DNA of 14,589 bases from CAYHOI01 sp964358175 (GTDB taxonomy: Bacteria; Margulisbacteria; Riflemargulisbacteria; GWF2-35-9), in assembly GCA_964358175.1 (NCBI GenBank), contig CAYHOI010000046.1, positions 1 to 14,589 on the forward strand, written 5' to 3'. Position 1 is the first letter of the stretch. Each line of letters starts with the position of its first letter. The notes below the pieces were generated by a model, which saw nothing but the letters and a program-made list of their open reading frames with translations, ran no database searches and was not told the DNA's origin. Position numbers and translations under genes: made by a program. Shown piece by piece: positions 1 through 7,537 of the stretch.

Positions 1-143
1 GAGAGAGGTGGCCAACAGGCCGGAGAGAGGCGGAATTTAGATGCGCTCGCCCTGACTGGCTAGCTGGTTAGCATTGTCCTCCCCGCGAAGGCGGGGATCT
101 AGGTTTGATTAGGCCTGAAAAACCATTTTGCTCTTAGCATCCT
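1..143. other. Intergenic stretch at window edge, no supportable gene
   Basis: This stretch lies downstream of the minus-strand PBP1A gene. The first 70 bases are GC-rich, and short plus-strand frames stay open from the window edge to stops at 38-40, 61-63 and 69-71. Any of these could be the tail of a gene entering from the left, but none is long enough to recognise. The only structured element is the palindrome at 80-97. Confidence 0.5.
80..97. repeat. REP-like palindrome (TCCCCGC-gaag-GCGGGGA)
   Basis: A perfect 7-bp inverted repeat, TCCCCGC and GCGGGGA, surrounds a 4-base loop. It lies 47 bases past the stop codon of the PBP1A gene. The wider sequence, read on the minus strand as ATCCCCGCCTTCGCGGGGA, resembles a repetitive extragenic palindrome seen between genes in many bacterial genomes (from memory, not searched). 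It lacks a following T-tract, so it is not a classic intrinsic terminator. It may still stabilise or end the PBP1A transcript. Confidence 0.6.
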
Positions 144-2258
144 CTACTGCTCAATCAAATCCTTCACCCAGTCCGCAGGCTTCTTTTCGGGTGTTGCGGA
201 ATCTGGCCGCACACGGCTTCCACCACCGTGTACGTCACAAAAAGTAGTTGGGGTATTGCCTTCCCAGAATTTCTCCACAGAAGTAACTGGACAATAAGCA
301 CCTGCCTTTTTGCCGGAAGTCCAACAAATTGAAATCTCCTCCATCCCGGCAGGCTTTTGAAAATCGAGCATCGGAACATTTTCAAGAGCCATATTCATAA
401 ATTCTCGCCACATAACAGCCGGAGCTGATCCGCCTGTAACCTTAACCATCGGGCTGTTGTTGTCATTCCCTACCCAGGCGGCCACAGCCATCTGCGGAAT
501 AAAGCCAATGAACCAGGCATCACGAAAATCGCTAGTGGTACCGGTTTTGCCAGCCATGGGTCGGGGAATTTTGGCTGCGGTACCCGTTCCTTTTTCAACG
601 ACACTTTTCATCATTTCTACCAGAGCCGAAACCAGGTTTGTATCAAATACCTTCTGGGTTTCCGTTTTCTCGCGGTAGATAACCACCCCGTTGCGATCCT
701 CAATACGGATGATTGAAACTGGTTTCACTAGGGTGCCCCCATTCGCAAAAGCAGAATAGGCTGTGACCATTTGAAGCATAGTAACCTCTTGAGAACCCAG
801 CGCGATTGAAAGATAGGGATAAAGCGGCGAGGTAATCCCAAACAGCTTTGCGGTCTCAACGACACTTTCGGGTTTTACCATGCTCACGAGCTTCACCGCT
901 ACGACATTTTTCGATTTTTCTAGGGCTGCCCGCATTGGCATTCGTCCTTCATAGGTCTTATCATAATTTTCTGGCGCATAGGGCCCCATAACGGTGTCAT
1001 AAACAACCGGAGAGTCCGTAAAAATGGTTCCTGGGGAAACCCCCTTTGAGAGTGCGGTAAGATATACAAAAGGTTTAAAAGAGGAGCCTGGTTGTCTTAA
1101 GGCCTGTGTGCACTTATTAAACTGATTGGCGCGAAAGTCATATCCTCCAACCATTGCTACAATGTACCCTGTGTTCGAATCCATCGCGAGTAGCGCAGCT
1201 TGTGAATAGTTTAACCCCTCTGTTTCACCATTCTTGATAGCATGCTCTACCGCGAACTCTGCGGCCAACTGCATTCGGTAGTTGATGGGTGTATATACCC
1301 TTAGCCCACTGTTAAAGGCGGCCTCTTCCCCATACATGCTTACCAACTTATCAATAATCATTGAGGAAAAGTAGGGAGCCTTGTACTTATAATTTTGACG
1401 CGTAACAAAGTTTAATTTCTTCTGTTTAGCGTCTTGGTACTGTTTGCGAGAGATTAAATGGGTTTGAAACATTCTCTTCAGAACCACATCTTTTCGTTTC
1501 AATGCTTCTTGCGGATTTCGAAAAGGGGAGTAAAACTCGGGGGCACGCAACATTCCAGCGAGCAGTGCGCTTTCGGCGATACTGAGCTCTTCTGCGTGTT
1601 TACCAAAATATTGTAGGGACGCAGATTCGATGCCATAGGCATTATGCCCCCAATAAACTTGATTGAGATACATCTCTAAGATCTCATCCTTGGTATATTT
1701 ACGTTCAATTTTGAAGGCCAACACAATTTCAGCAACCTTGCGTTGAAACTTCTTTTGCTTGGAAAGAAAGAGGTGTCGGGCAAGTTGTTGGGTAATGGTG
1801 CTGGCTCCCTGAGCCTTTTCGCCACGTACAACGTTAACAACAGTGGCGCGAACAATGCCGATAGGGTCTATGCCATGGTGTCGATAGAATCGGGAGTCTT
1901 CCAGTGCAACGACTGCCTTTCGCATGGTTGGGCTAATCTTTGACAAGGGGACGATCAATCGATTCTCCTCCTTATGCAAGTCTGCAAGGACAACATTATC
2001 TGCCGAGTAAATCGTGGTGGTTTCATGGGGGATGGTTTTGGAAATAATGGAGACATCTGGCAACGTGAGGGAGAGAAAGGTCATATAGCCTCCACCAACC
2101 AAAAGAATCAGGAGTATGATGCCAATGATCACTCTGGAGAAACCACTCAGAAGACCGTCAACGATGCTGGGACGAGGACGCTTTCGATAACCGCCACTGG
2201 CCTTGGATCGACTGGTACGATTACCTGTCTTGATTGGAACACGACGCTCGAAAACCAA
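144..2258 (-). CDS. mrcA: Class A penicillin-binding protein 1A (bifunctional peptidoglycan synthase)
   Basis: This membrane-anchored enzyme polymerises lipid II into glycan strands and cross-links the stem peptides. A basic N-terminus (residues 1-40) precedes one membrane segment (about 43-63). The GT51 glycosyltransferase domain follows, with EDSRFYRHHG at 120-129 (catalytic Glu120), GASTITQQLARHLFL at 151-165 and the EMYLNQVYWG motif near 195-204. The transpeptidase has SSFK at 392-395 (nucleophile Ser392), SKN at 449-451 and KTGTT at 571-575, so both active sites look intact. The C-terminal tail holds three cysteines (645, 656, 674) and a Pro/Lys-rich end. The start is TTG at 2258-2256, chosen because AAGGAGG (2264-2270) sits 5 nt upstream and no nearby ATG has such support. 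It is divergent from tyrS. The length of 704 residues fits the family, although some PBP1A proteins are longer. Family assignment is very secure; the 1A subtype is by overall resemblance. Confidence 0.95.
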   Translation of the reverse strand: MVFERRVPIKTGNRTSRSKASGGYRKRPRPSIVDGLLSGFSRVIIGIILLILLVGGGYMTFLSLTLPDVSIISKTIPHETTTIYSADNVVLADLHKEENRLIVPLSKISPTMRKAVVALEDSRFYRHHGIDPIGIVRATVVNVVRGEKAQGASTITQQLARHLFLSKQKKFQRKVAEIVLAFKIERKYTKDEILEMYLNQVYWGHNAYGIESASLQYFGKHAEELSIAESALLAGMLRAPEFYSPFRNPQEALKRKDVVLKRMFQTHLISRKQYQDAKQKKLNFVTRQNYKYKAPYFSSMIIDKLVSMYGEEAAFNSGLRVYTPINYRMQLAAEFAVEHAIKNGETEGLNYSQAALLAMDSNTGYIVAMVGGYDFRANQFNKCTQALRQPGSSFKPFVYLTALSKGVSPGTIFTDSPVVYDTVMGPYAPENYDKTYEGRMPMRAALEKSKNVVAVKLVSMVKPESVVETAKLFGITSPLYPYLSIALGSQEVTMLQMVTAYSAFANGGTLVKPVSIIRIEDRNGVVIYREKTETQKVFDTNLVSALVEMMKSVVEKGTGTAAKIPRPMAGKTGTTSDFRDAWFIGFIPQMAVAAWVGNDNNSPMVKVTGGSAPAVMWREFMNMALENVPMLDFQKPAGMEEISICWTSGKKAGAYCPVTSVEKFWEGNTPTTFCDVHGGGSRVRPDSATPEKKPADWVKDLIEQ

Positions 2259-2263
2259 CTGCC

Positions 2264-2270
2264 CCTCCTT
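2264..2270 (-). promoter_or_regulatory. Strong Shine-Dalgarno deciding a TTG start (PBP1A)
   Basis: On the minus strand AAGGAGG lies 5 nt upstream of a TTG codon (2258-2256). This near-perfect anti-16S match supports the rare TTG as the true initiation codon of the PBP1A gene. Confidence 0.75.
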
Positions 2271-2320
2271 GTCACAAAACTTTTGACCATGTTATACTTC
2301 AGGCGAGCTTGGCTACACTT

Positions 2321-2349
2321 TTAGTATTAACAGATGAAGTCTGTATACA
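2321..2349 (+). promoter_or_regulatory. Possible promoter for tyrS
   Basis: TTAGTA (2321-2326) and TATACA (2344-2349) are separated by 17 nt, a weak sigma70-like pair about 40 nt before the tyrS start. It lies in the 131-bp divergent gap with the PBP1A gene. I see no T-box-like leader, and the gap is too short for one. The match is weak and could be chance. Confidence 0.3.
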
Positions 2350-2389
2350 TAGTAGCAAAGATTACCCGTTCATTAAAGGATTTTCTCGC

Positions 2390-3568
2390 ATGAATGCTGA
2401 GTTACTAAGAGGTGTCGCTGATGTAATCAGCCGGGATGAATTGTCAGCACTGATAGAAAGCAAGAAAACCTTGAGTATCAAGTGGGGTGCCGATCCCAGC
2501 TCTCCCGATCTTCACCTGGGACACGCGGTGGTCCTGCGAAAGTTGCGTCTTTTCCAGGACAGGGGACATCAGGTTATTTTCCTTATTGGCAATTTTACAG
2601 CGATGATCGGCGATCCTTCGGGAAAATCGAAAACTCGTCCGCCCTTATCTGAGGGGCAAGTCACGCAAAATGCGACCACCTATCAGGAACAAGTTTTTAA
2701 GGTATTGGATCGCGAAAAGACAACGGTTGTTTATAACGCAGATTGGCTGAATCTATTAAGTGCCCGCGAATTCATCCTTCTAACAGCCAAGTACAATGTC
2801 GCGCGGATGTTGGAGCGAGATGATTTCAGCAAACGCTTCAAGGCGAACCAGTCTATCAGCCTTCATGAGTTTCTTTATCCGCTACTTCAGGGCTATGATT
2901 CTGTTCATTTACATTCCGATGTGGAGCTGGGTGGAACAGATCAGACCTTTAATCTGCTGGTAGGCAGGCATCTTCAAAAGGAATATGGACAGAAGCCACA
3001 GGTCGTCATCACCATGCCCATTCTGGAGGGTGTAGACGGTGTTCAAAAGATGAGCAAAAGTCTTGGCAACCACATTGGGCTTTTGGATAAACCCGAGGAG
3101 ATGTTCGGGAAGCTCATGTCGATTCCAGATACTCTGATCGTGAAATATTATGAGCTTCTCACCAGTGTTCCAACCGATCAGCTTAAGCAAATGAAAATAG
3201 AAATGCAAACTTCAACAATCAATCCAAAAGATCTAAAAATGGCTCTTGCAAATAACGTGGTTGCGCAGTTTCATTCGGAGCCGTCGGCACAAGCCGCCCA
3301 GGAGCATTTTGTTCAGCTCTTCCAGAAACAGGAAATTCCTGATGAAATGCCAGAACACACCCTTCCTTCCACAGCGCACACTCTCCTCAAACTCCTTGTG
3401 CAACTGGATCTGGTGCCCAGTAGCAAGGAGGGGCAACGGTTAATTCGGCAGGGTGGCGTGGAGGTGGATGGTCGCAGGATTACGGATCCTTTCGAGTTGG
3501 TCTCCCTCAAGACCCCTTGTGTTGTCCGCGCTGGCAAACGCAAATTCGTGCGCATCACATGGGCCTAA
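2390..3568 (+). CDS. tyrS: Tyrosyl-tRNA synthetase
   Basis: This cytoplasmic class I aminoacyl-tRNA synthetase charges tRNA-Tyr. The signature HLGH (HIGH motif) is at residues 42-45 after KWGADPSSPDL, and KMSKS is at 220-224. The tyrosine-site region includes GGTDQTFN near 181-188. A C-terminal S4 RNA-binding domain (about 330-392) ends the protein. The layout resembles the TyrZ-type (type 2) enzymes. The frame is open back to 2234, but the start at 2390 is preferred: AAAGGA (2375-2380) sits 9 nt upstream, and the 52 extra residues of the longer frame are cysteine/histidine-rich and unlike the family. The resulting 392 residues match the usual length of about 400. Its last 10 bases overlap the next gene, which implies co-transcription and coupled translation. 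Confidence 0.96.
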   Translation: MNAELLRGVADVISRDELSALIESKKTLSIKWGADPSSPDLHLGHAVVLRKLRLFQDRGHQVIFLIGNFTAMIGDPSGKSKTRPPLSEGQVTQNATTYQEQVFKVLDREKTTVVYNADWLNLLSAREFILLTAKYNVARMLERDDFSKRFKANQSISLHEFLYPLLQGYDSVHLHSDVELGGTDQTFNLLVGRHLQKEYGQKPQVVITMPILEGVDGVQKMSKSLGNHIGLLDKPEEMFGKLMSIPDTLIVKYYELLTSVPTDQLKQMKIEMQTSTINPKDLKMALANNVVAQFHSEPSAQAAQEHFVQLFQKQEIPDEMPEHTLPSTAHTLLKLLVQLDLVPSSKEGQRLIRQGGVEVDGRRITDPFELVSLKTPCVVRAGKRKFVRITWA

Positions 3569-3909
3569 GACAACGCTTCATTAGTTTGTTCGGAGGGGTG
3601 TTTAGTGGCCTGCTTGGGGTTGGGGGGGCTATTGTTTTTATCCCGCTGATGACCCTTCTCTTCCGGCAGGATCAGAAGACTGCTCAGGGAACCGCACTCC
3701 TCATTATGAGCGTCATCTCGCTGGTGGGATTTGCCACCTATTCACGATCTGTCACGTATGAGTTTTCTTCATTCGCAATACTTCTTTCTGGTGGAATTGT
3801 AGGGACGTTTGTGGGAAATCTTCTGGTGAACCACGTAAGCAGTGACTTGTTAAAGAAGTTCTTTTCAATATACCTCATTATTGCTGCAGTTCGTATGTTT
3901 TTATTGTGA
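3559..3909 (+). CDS. TauE/SafE (TSUP) transporter, N-terminal half as a separate protein
   Basis: A hydrophobic 116-residue protein with about four membrane segments. It opens with MGLRQRF and then the characteristic first-repeat motif GGVFSGLLGVGGAIVFIPL, followed by KTAQGTALLIMSV. Full-length TSUP permeases (sulfite, sulfoacetate and other organosulfur or anion export) are about 250 residues with two such repeats; this gene encodes only the first. It starts at an ATG that overlaps the last 10 nt of tyrS with no clear SD, so it probably depends on coupled translation. Its stop overlaps the GTG start of the second half. The two products presumably assemble as a heteromer. The substrate cannot be told from sequence. 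Confidence 0.85.
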   Translation: MGLRQRFISLFGGVFSGLLGVGGAIVFIPLMTLLFRQDQKTAQGTALLIMSVISLVGFATYSRSVTYEFSSFAILLSGGIVGTFVGNLLVNHVSSDLLKKFFSIYLIIAAVRMFLL

Positions 3910-4253
3910 CGAGCTACTTTCTCTTGGGGATGTTTGGGGGTGCACTGGCCAGCTTCATTGGCATTGGTGCAGGTTCCGTTTATATCCCGGCGTTGGTTAT
4001 TTTCTACGGCTATTCTCAGCTGGCTGCACAGGCTGTTTCTCTACTCATTATCTCTCCCACCTCTGCACTGGGTGCCTGGCATTATTACAGAAAGAAGCAG
4101 ATAAATCTCTCTCTTGCCCTGTCGATTCTTCCTTATGCAGTTATCGGGGTGATTCTGGGAAGTCTGCTGTCAGGGGTCTTGCCGGTTTCCTGGTTGCGAA
4201 AGGCCTTTAGTGTCCTCCTCGTGTATGTTGCGTGGATCAATTGGCGAAGTTAG
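3906..4253 (+). CDS. TauE/SafE (TSUP) transporter, C-terminal half as a separate protein
   Basis: A 115-residue membrane protein with about four helices, matching the second TSUP repeat: LGMFGGALASFIGIGAGSVY, then a segment with AAQAVSLLIISPTSALG. The start is GTG at 3906, overlapping the previous gene's TGA (GTGA), so the two are almost certainly made from one message by reinitiation. The basic loop YYRKKQ lies between predicted helices 2 and 3. A single full-length permease would result from joining the two in the -1 frame, so an ancient or recent frameshift is one explanation. Both halves look intact and have plausible ends, so a working two-subunit transporter is equally possible. It ends 17 nt from the stop of convergent tsaD. 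Confidence 0.85.
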   Translation: MTSYFLLGMFGGALASFIGIGAGSVYIPALVIFYGYSQLAAQAVSLLIISPTSALGAWHYYRKKQINLSLALSILPYAVIGVILGSLLSGVLPVSWLRKAFSVLLVYVAWINWRS

Positions 4254-4257
4254 AACA

Positions 4258-4270
4258 CCTTGATCCAAGG
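4258..4270. terminator. Short palindrome between convergent genes
   Basis: CCTTG-atc-CAAGG is a 5-bp stem filling the 17-nt gap between the converging TSUP and tsaD genes. It has no U-tract. It could act as a weak bidirectional terminator, but the stem is short and the call is tentative. Confidence 0.3.
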
Positions 4271-5293
4271 CTATTTCTCCAAAGATCGGCTTGAAAAGGG
4301 TTCCGCATCCAGGCGGGTGGAATACCCCGCAAGATAGCGTGCGTAACCCGCCGCTGCGATCATGGCACCGTTATCCGTACAATAGGTGAGTTTGGGGATG
4401 CAAATAGGACAGATTGGGGCATGCTGGGTCATGGTTTCGCGAAGAAAAGAGTTTGCCGTGACACCTCCAGCGATTACAATTTGTTTCACTGGGTGATTTT
4501 TTGCAGCAAGGAATGTTTTGGAGGTCAGCTCCTGAATCAATCGGCTCTGAAGAGAGGCACAGAAATCCATCATGGTTTGGCTGTTTCTCGGTTCTTGATC
4601 AAGCCTGTTTTCGGTCACTTTTCGTAGAACGGCTGATTTGAGACCGCTGAAGCTAAAGTCGTAAGGAGACGGGGTTTTGACTGGGGGCAGCAAAAAGGCC
4701 TTGCGGTTTCCCTGAACCGAGAGCTTGTCGATGATAGGCCCTCCAGGATAGCCGAGTCCAAGAAGTCGAGCTGACTTATCGAAAGCCTCGCCAATGGCGT
4801 CATCAAGCGTATTTCCGACAAGCCTATATTCAAAGGTTTTTGGGATGAGAATGAGTTGGGTATGCCCGCCCGAGGCGACCAACGCCAACAGGGGATAAAT
4901 AAATTGTTCGGCCTGATCCAGGAGATTGGCATATATATGGCCCTCGATATGGTGAACCCCCACGAAGGGAAGCTTCAGGGTGTAGGCAAGCGTCTTGCCT
5001 GCCGACAATCCCACCGCCACGGCACCAATCAAGCCTGGCCCCTGAGTCGCAGCGATCAAATCCAAATCCTTCCAGTCGCATTTGGCTTGGTCCAAAGCAG
5101 CTTTGATCACCGGAATGATGTGCTGAACGTGAAGGCGCGCTGCCATTTCGGGAACCACACCGCCGTAGGGCTGATGTTGCCGAACCTGTGATGAGACCAC
5201 ATGAGCCAAAACCATTTTTCCGTCTTGTACAATTCCCACGGAGGTTTCATCACAGGAGGTCTCGATTCCCAAGGTAAGGTGGGGCGATTTCAT
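4271..5293 (-). CDS. tsaD: tRNA N6-adenosine threonylcarbamoyltransferase
   Basis: This enzyme transfers threonylcarbamoyl from TC-AMP to A37 of ANN-decoding tRNAs, with TsaB and TsaE (not in this window). It belongs to the ASKHA (actin/Hsp70-like) fold. GIETSCDETSVG is at residues 9-20, the metal-binding HIEGH is at 115-119, SGGHTQL is near 141-147, and CTDNGAMIA near the C-terminus supplies the last metal ligand (Asp). The frame is open upstream to 5374, but ATG at 5293 gives MKSPHLTLGIETSCDE and 340 residues, the normal family size. The extra 27 residues of the longer frame are atypical. No clear SD precedes the chosen start. The gene stands alone, convergent with the TSUP pair and divergent from the cbpA operon. 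Confidence 0.96.
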   Translation of the reverse strand: MKSPHLTLGIETSCDETSVGIVQDGKMVLAHVVSSQVRQHQPYGGVVPEMAARLHVQHIIPVIKAALDQAKCDWKDLDLIAATQGPGLIGAVAVGLSAGKTLAYTLKLPFVGVHHIEGHIYANLLDQAEQFIYPLLALVASGGHTQLILIPKTFEYRLVGNTLDDAIGEAFDKSARLLGLGYPGGPIIDKLSVQGNRKAFLLPPVKTPSPYDFSFSGLKSAVLRKVTENRLDQEPRNSQTMMDFCASLQSRLIQELTSKTFLAAKNHPVKQIVIAGGVTANSFLRETMTQHAPICPICIPKLTYCTDNGAMIAAAGYARYLAGYSTRLDAEPFSSRSLEK

Positions 5294-5518
5294 GGTGCCT
5301 GATGATAGACTGAACAGGAACGTCTGTAAATTTATAATTGCGAATCCGTTCAGGGCACCGTCTTTGTAAAACAAGAAGCACGGGGGGCCTGTCTGAGCTG
5401 TCGTATACTCTACAAAAAATGGTTTGCCGAACGAGAAAATATCATTGGTAATTCATCGAGGCCTTCTTTGAGAATGGCACGTGGAAATTTGGCATGGATA
5501 GTGTAAAATAACCCCACA

Positions 5519-6421
5519 ATGGATCCCTACTCTACACTAGGCGTCAGCAAGAACGCGACCGATGAGGAGATTAAGAAGGCCTATCGCAAGCTGACCAAGA
5601 AGCATCACCCGGATCTGAATGCGGGCAGCAAAGAGGCTGAGAAAAAGTTTAAGGAGCTCGGCCACGCCTTCGAACTCATTGGCACAAAAGAAGCCCGGCA
5701 GAAATTTGAGCACGGCGAGGCTGATCAGGGTGTACCACATAGCCACCATCAGCAAAGACCCTTCTACCACGAGACCCAAACCGGAGGCAGTCGGTACACC
5801 TCACAGTTTGAAGGGGATTATGAGGATATTTTATCCTCTCTGTTTCATTCTTCGCCAGGATCAGCCGGTCGATCACGCCCCCCGCAGGCTGCTTCTGACA
5901 CCTATTATCAATTAGACATTGGTGTGGAGGATGCAATCTTCGGCACTACCAAAGAAATCGTTCTGCCTAACGGAAAACAGCTCAAGGTCAAAATTCCAAA
6001 GGGGATCGAAGAGGGCACCAAGTTACGTTTTAAGGGCTATGGCGAGCCCGGAACAAGATCTGGGACAACAGGAGATGCTTACGTTGAAATTCACTACAAA
6101 TCCTCCGGTCGGTTTACCATTGAGGGAGATGATCTGATCTCTGAGCTTGCGGTTAGTCTCGATGAAGCCATCAACGGAGCTCAAATCGAATTCATCACTG
6201 TAGAGGGCACCATTTCGCTAAAAATCCCTGCTGGCGTAAGTAGCGGAACAAAGCTCAAGATCAAGGGCAAAGGACTTCGCCGGGAAAACAAACCCGTTCG
6301 AGGTGATCAGTATGTGGTCATCAGCATCAAATTGCCTCGGCATCCGGATCATGAACTCAGTCAATTTATTAGAACGTGGGCTAAGAACCACCCCTATCAT
6401 CCACGGCCAGAAAGGATCTAA
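5519..6421 (+). CDS. cbpA: DnaJ-class co-chaperone, CbpA type
   Basis: A J-domain co-chaperone that would stimulate the ATPase of DnaK and present clients to it. The J domain spans residues 1-68, with the essential HPD at 30-32 (KKHHPDLNAG). A linker rich in His, Gln, Ser and Gly follows (about 70-125), and then two beta-rich client-binding domains (about 127-290), with PNGKQLKVKIPKGIEEGTKL and its repeat LKIPAGVSSGTKLKIKGKG. There is no CxxCxGxG zinc finger, so it is CbpA-like and not canonical DnaJ. The 300 residues match CbpA. The gene directly downstream encodes a CbpM-like modulator, which supports the assignment. No good SD precedes the ATG. It is the first gene of a six-gene run. Confidence 0.92.
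   Translation: MDPYSTLGVSKNATDEEIKKAYRKLTKKHHPDLNAGSKEAEKKFKELGHAFELIGTKEARQKFEHGEADQGVPHSHHQQRPFYHETQTGGSRYTSQFEGDYEDILSSLFHSSPGSAGRSRPPQAASDTYYQLDIGVEDAIFGTTKEIVLPNGKQLKVKIPKGIEEGTKLRFKGYGEPGTRSGTTGDAYVEIHYKSSGRFTIEGDDLISELAVSLDEAINGAQIEFITVEGTISLKIPAGVSSGTKLKIKGKGLRRENKPVRGDQYVVISIKLPRHPDHELSQFIRTWAKNHPYHPRPERI
6411..6416 (+). promoter_or_regulatory. Shine-Dalgarno for the cbpM-like gene
   Basis: AAAGGA ends 8 nt before the ATG at 6425 and lies inside the last codons of the cbpA-like gene. This gives the small downstream gene its own initiation signal. Confidence 0.55.
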
Positions 6422-6424
6422 CCG

Positions 6425-6649
6425 ATGAAAAATGAGCTGAAGCCAGAATTTATTCAAGTCTGCATTCGCAATCGCTGGGTTATCCCTATGGATCCTGACG
6501 AGGGCACCTTGGATCAGGAAGATGTGACGCGTTTATTGTTGATCCGTGACTTGCAATTGATCATGGGGGTGAACGATGAAGCGATCCCCATTATTCTGCA
6601 TCTACTGGATCAGCTCTATTGGCTGAAGAACCAGATCCGATCACGCTAA
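6425..6649 (+). CDS. cbpM: CbpM-like chaperone modulator (MerR-like), short form
   Basis: A 74-residue protein 3 nt after the cbpA-like gene. CbpM binds the J domain of CbpA and blocks its interaction with DnaK. The sequence fits the family's pattern: an N-terminal winged-helix-like part (FIQVCIRNRWVIPMD), then DQEDVTRLLLIRDLQLIMGVN, as in MerR-type helices, and a C-terminal amphipathic helix AIPIILHLLDQLYWLKNQI. Described CbpM proteins are about 100 residues, so this one is short at the N-terminus. The assignment rests on both the sequence pattern and the cbpA neighbour. The stop TAA is immediately followed by the GTG of ispH. Confidence 0.75.
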   Translation: MKNELKPEFIQVCIRNRWVIPMDPDEGTLDQEDVTRLLLIRDLQLIMGVNDEAIPIILHLLDQLYWLKNQIRSR

Positions 6650-7522
6650 GTGGCGGAACAGAAACATGTTTTTCTGGCTGAACCAAGAGGGTTTTGCTTT
6701 GGTGTTAAGAAGGCTCTTCAGCTTCTGGACAAGGTCATCGGAGATCACCCCGATGAACCCATCTACGTCTTTAACGAAATTGTTCACAACAAACCCCTGG
6801 TCGATGCATACCAGCAAAAGGGCGTGGTGTTTACCAAGGAGATTGACAGCATCCCTGCATCAGCAACAGTGGTGATCAGTGCTCATGGTTGCGCCCCACA
6901 GATTCGGGATCGTTTGCGAACACACTGCCTCCATTTGATCGATGCCACCTGCCCGCTGGTCAAGAAAGTTCATGATGAAGTCCATATTTATTCTCGTCAG
7001 GGTGAACATATCCTCTATATCGGGGATCCGGATCATGATGAAGCCAAAGGCGTCATTGCTGAAAATCCAGACAACATCTCTGTGGTCTATGTCCCCCAAG
7101 ATATTGAACGTATTCCGTCCCACTTCGAAGCTTACCGTGTCCTTAATCAAACCACCTTAAATCTTCAGGACGTCAATGCTTTGGTAGAACAAATTAGGCT
7201 CAAATACCCACAAGTGAGTGCGCCACCCCGCAAAGATGTGTGTTTCGCGTCCACCGCGAGACAGGATATTGTTCGGCAACTGTCGCAAAAATGCGATTTG
7301 TTTCTGGTCATCGGATCCGCAAACAGCTCCAATTCGATCAAACTTCGAAACATTGCTCAGGAGCAGGTTCTGGCATACCTGCTTGATAGCGCCGATGAGC
7401 TGGACAGTGCCTGGCTAAGCGGGGTAAATCGCATCGGCCTCACGGCAGGTGCTTCCGCTCCGGAATATCTTGTGCAGAACATGCTCAGGAAATTAAACGA
7501 CCTCGGATACGTTCTTGCATAA
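6650..7522 (+). CDS. ispH: 4-hydroxy-3-methylbut-2-enyl diphosphate reductase
   Basis: This iron-sulfur enzyme is the last step of the MEP pathway, giving IPP and DMAPP for undecaprenyl and quinone side chains. Three conserved cluster cysteines are visible: PRGFCFGV (Cys16), DATCPLV near residue 100, and DVCFAS near residue 197. Substrate-site motifs also match: AHGCAP, GDPDHDEAKGV (the catalytic Glu), NQTTL, GSANSSNS and TAGASAPE. The 290 residues are slightly under the usual 310 or so. The start is GTG at 6650, directly abutting the upstream TAA (TAAGTG) with no visible SD, so translation probably depends on coupling to the cbpM-like gene. Presence of the MEP pathway is consistent with a typical bacterium and does not narrow the phylum. 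Confidence 0.96.
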   Translation: MAEQKHVFLAEPRGFCFGVKKALQLLDKVIGDHPDEPIYVFNEIVHNKPLVDAYQQKGVVFTKEIDSIPASATVVISAHGCAPQIRDRLRTHCLHLIDATCPLVKKVHDEVHIYSRQGEHILYIGDPDHDEAKGVIAENPDNISVVYVPQDIERIPSHFEAYRVLNQTTLNLQDVNALVEQIRLKYPQVSAPPRKDVCFASTARQDIVRQLSQKCDLFLVIGSANSSNSIKLRNIAQEQVLAYLLDSADELDSAWLSGVNRIGLTAGASAPEYLVQNMLRKLNDLGYVLA

Positions 7523-7537
7523 AATGAGTAACGACTG

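Noticed and set aside
2234..2389. N-terminal extension of TyrRS from ATG 2234
   Set aside because: The added 52 residues do not resemble the family, overlap the PBP1A start region, and the internal ATG at 2390 has its own SD.
2259..2389. T-box or other riboswitch before tyrS
   Set aside because: The gap is only 131 bp, shared with a divergent gene, and shows no specifier or antiterminator-like structure.
5294..5374. 27-residue N-terminal extension of TsaD
   Set aside because: Family members begin a few residues before the IETSCDET motif, and the extension has no SD or homology-like features.
5475..5494. Sigma54-like promoter (TGGCAC followed by TTGGCA) upstream of the cbpA-like gene
   Set aside because: The spacing between the GG and GC elements is about 16 bases and not the required 12, so the match does not hold.
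5504..5509. TAAAAT as a -10 for the cbpA-like gene
   Set aside because: It ends 9 bases before the ATG and has no -35 at 16-18 nt. It would demand a nearly leaderless message.
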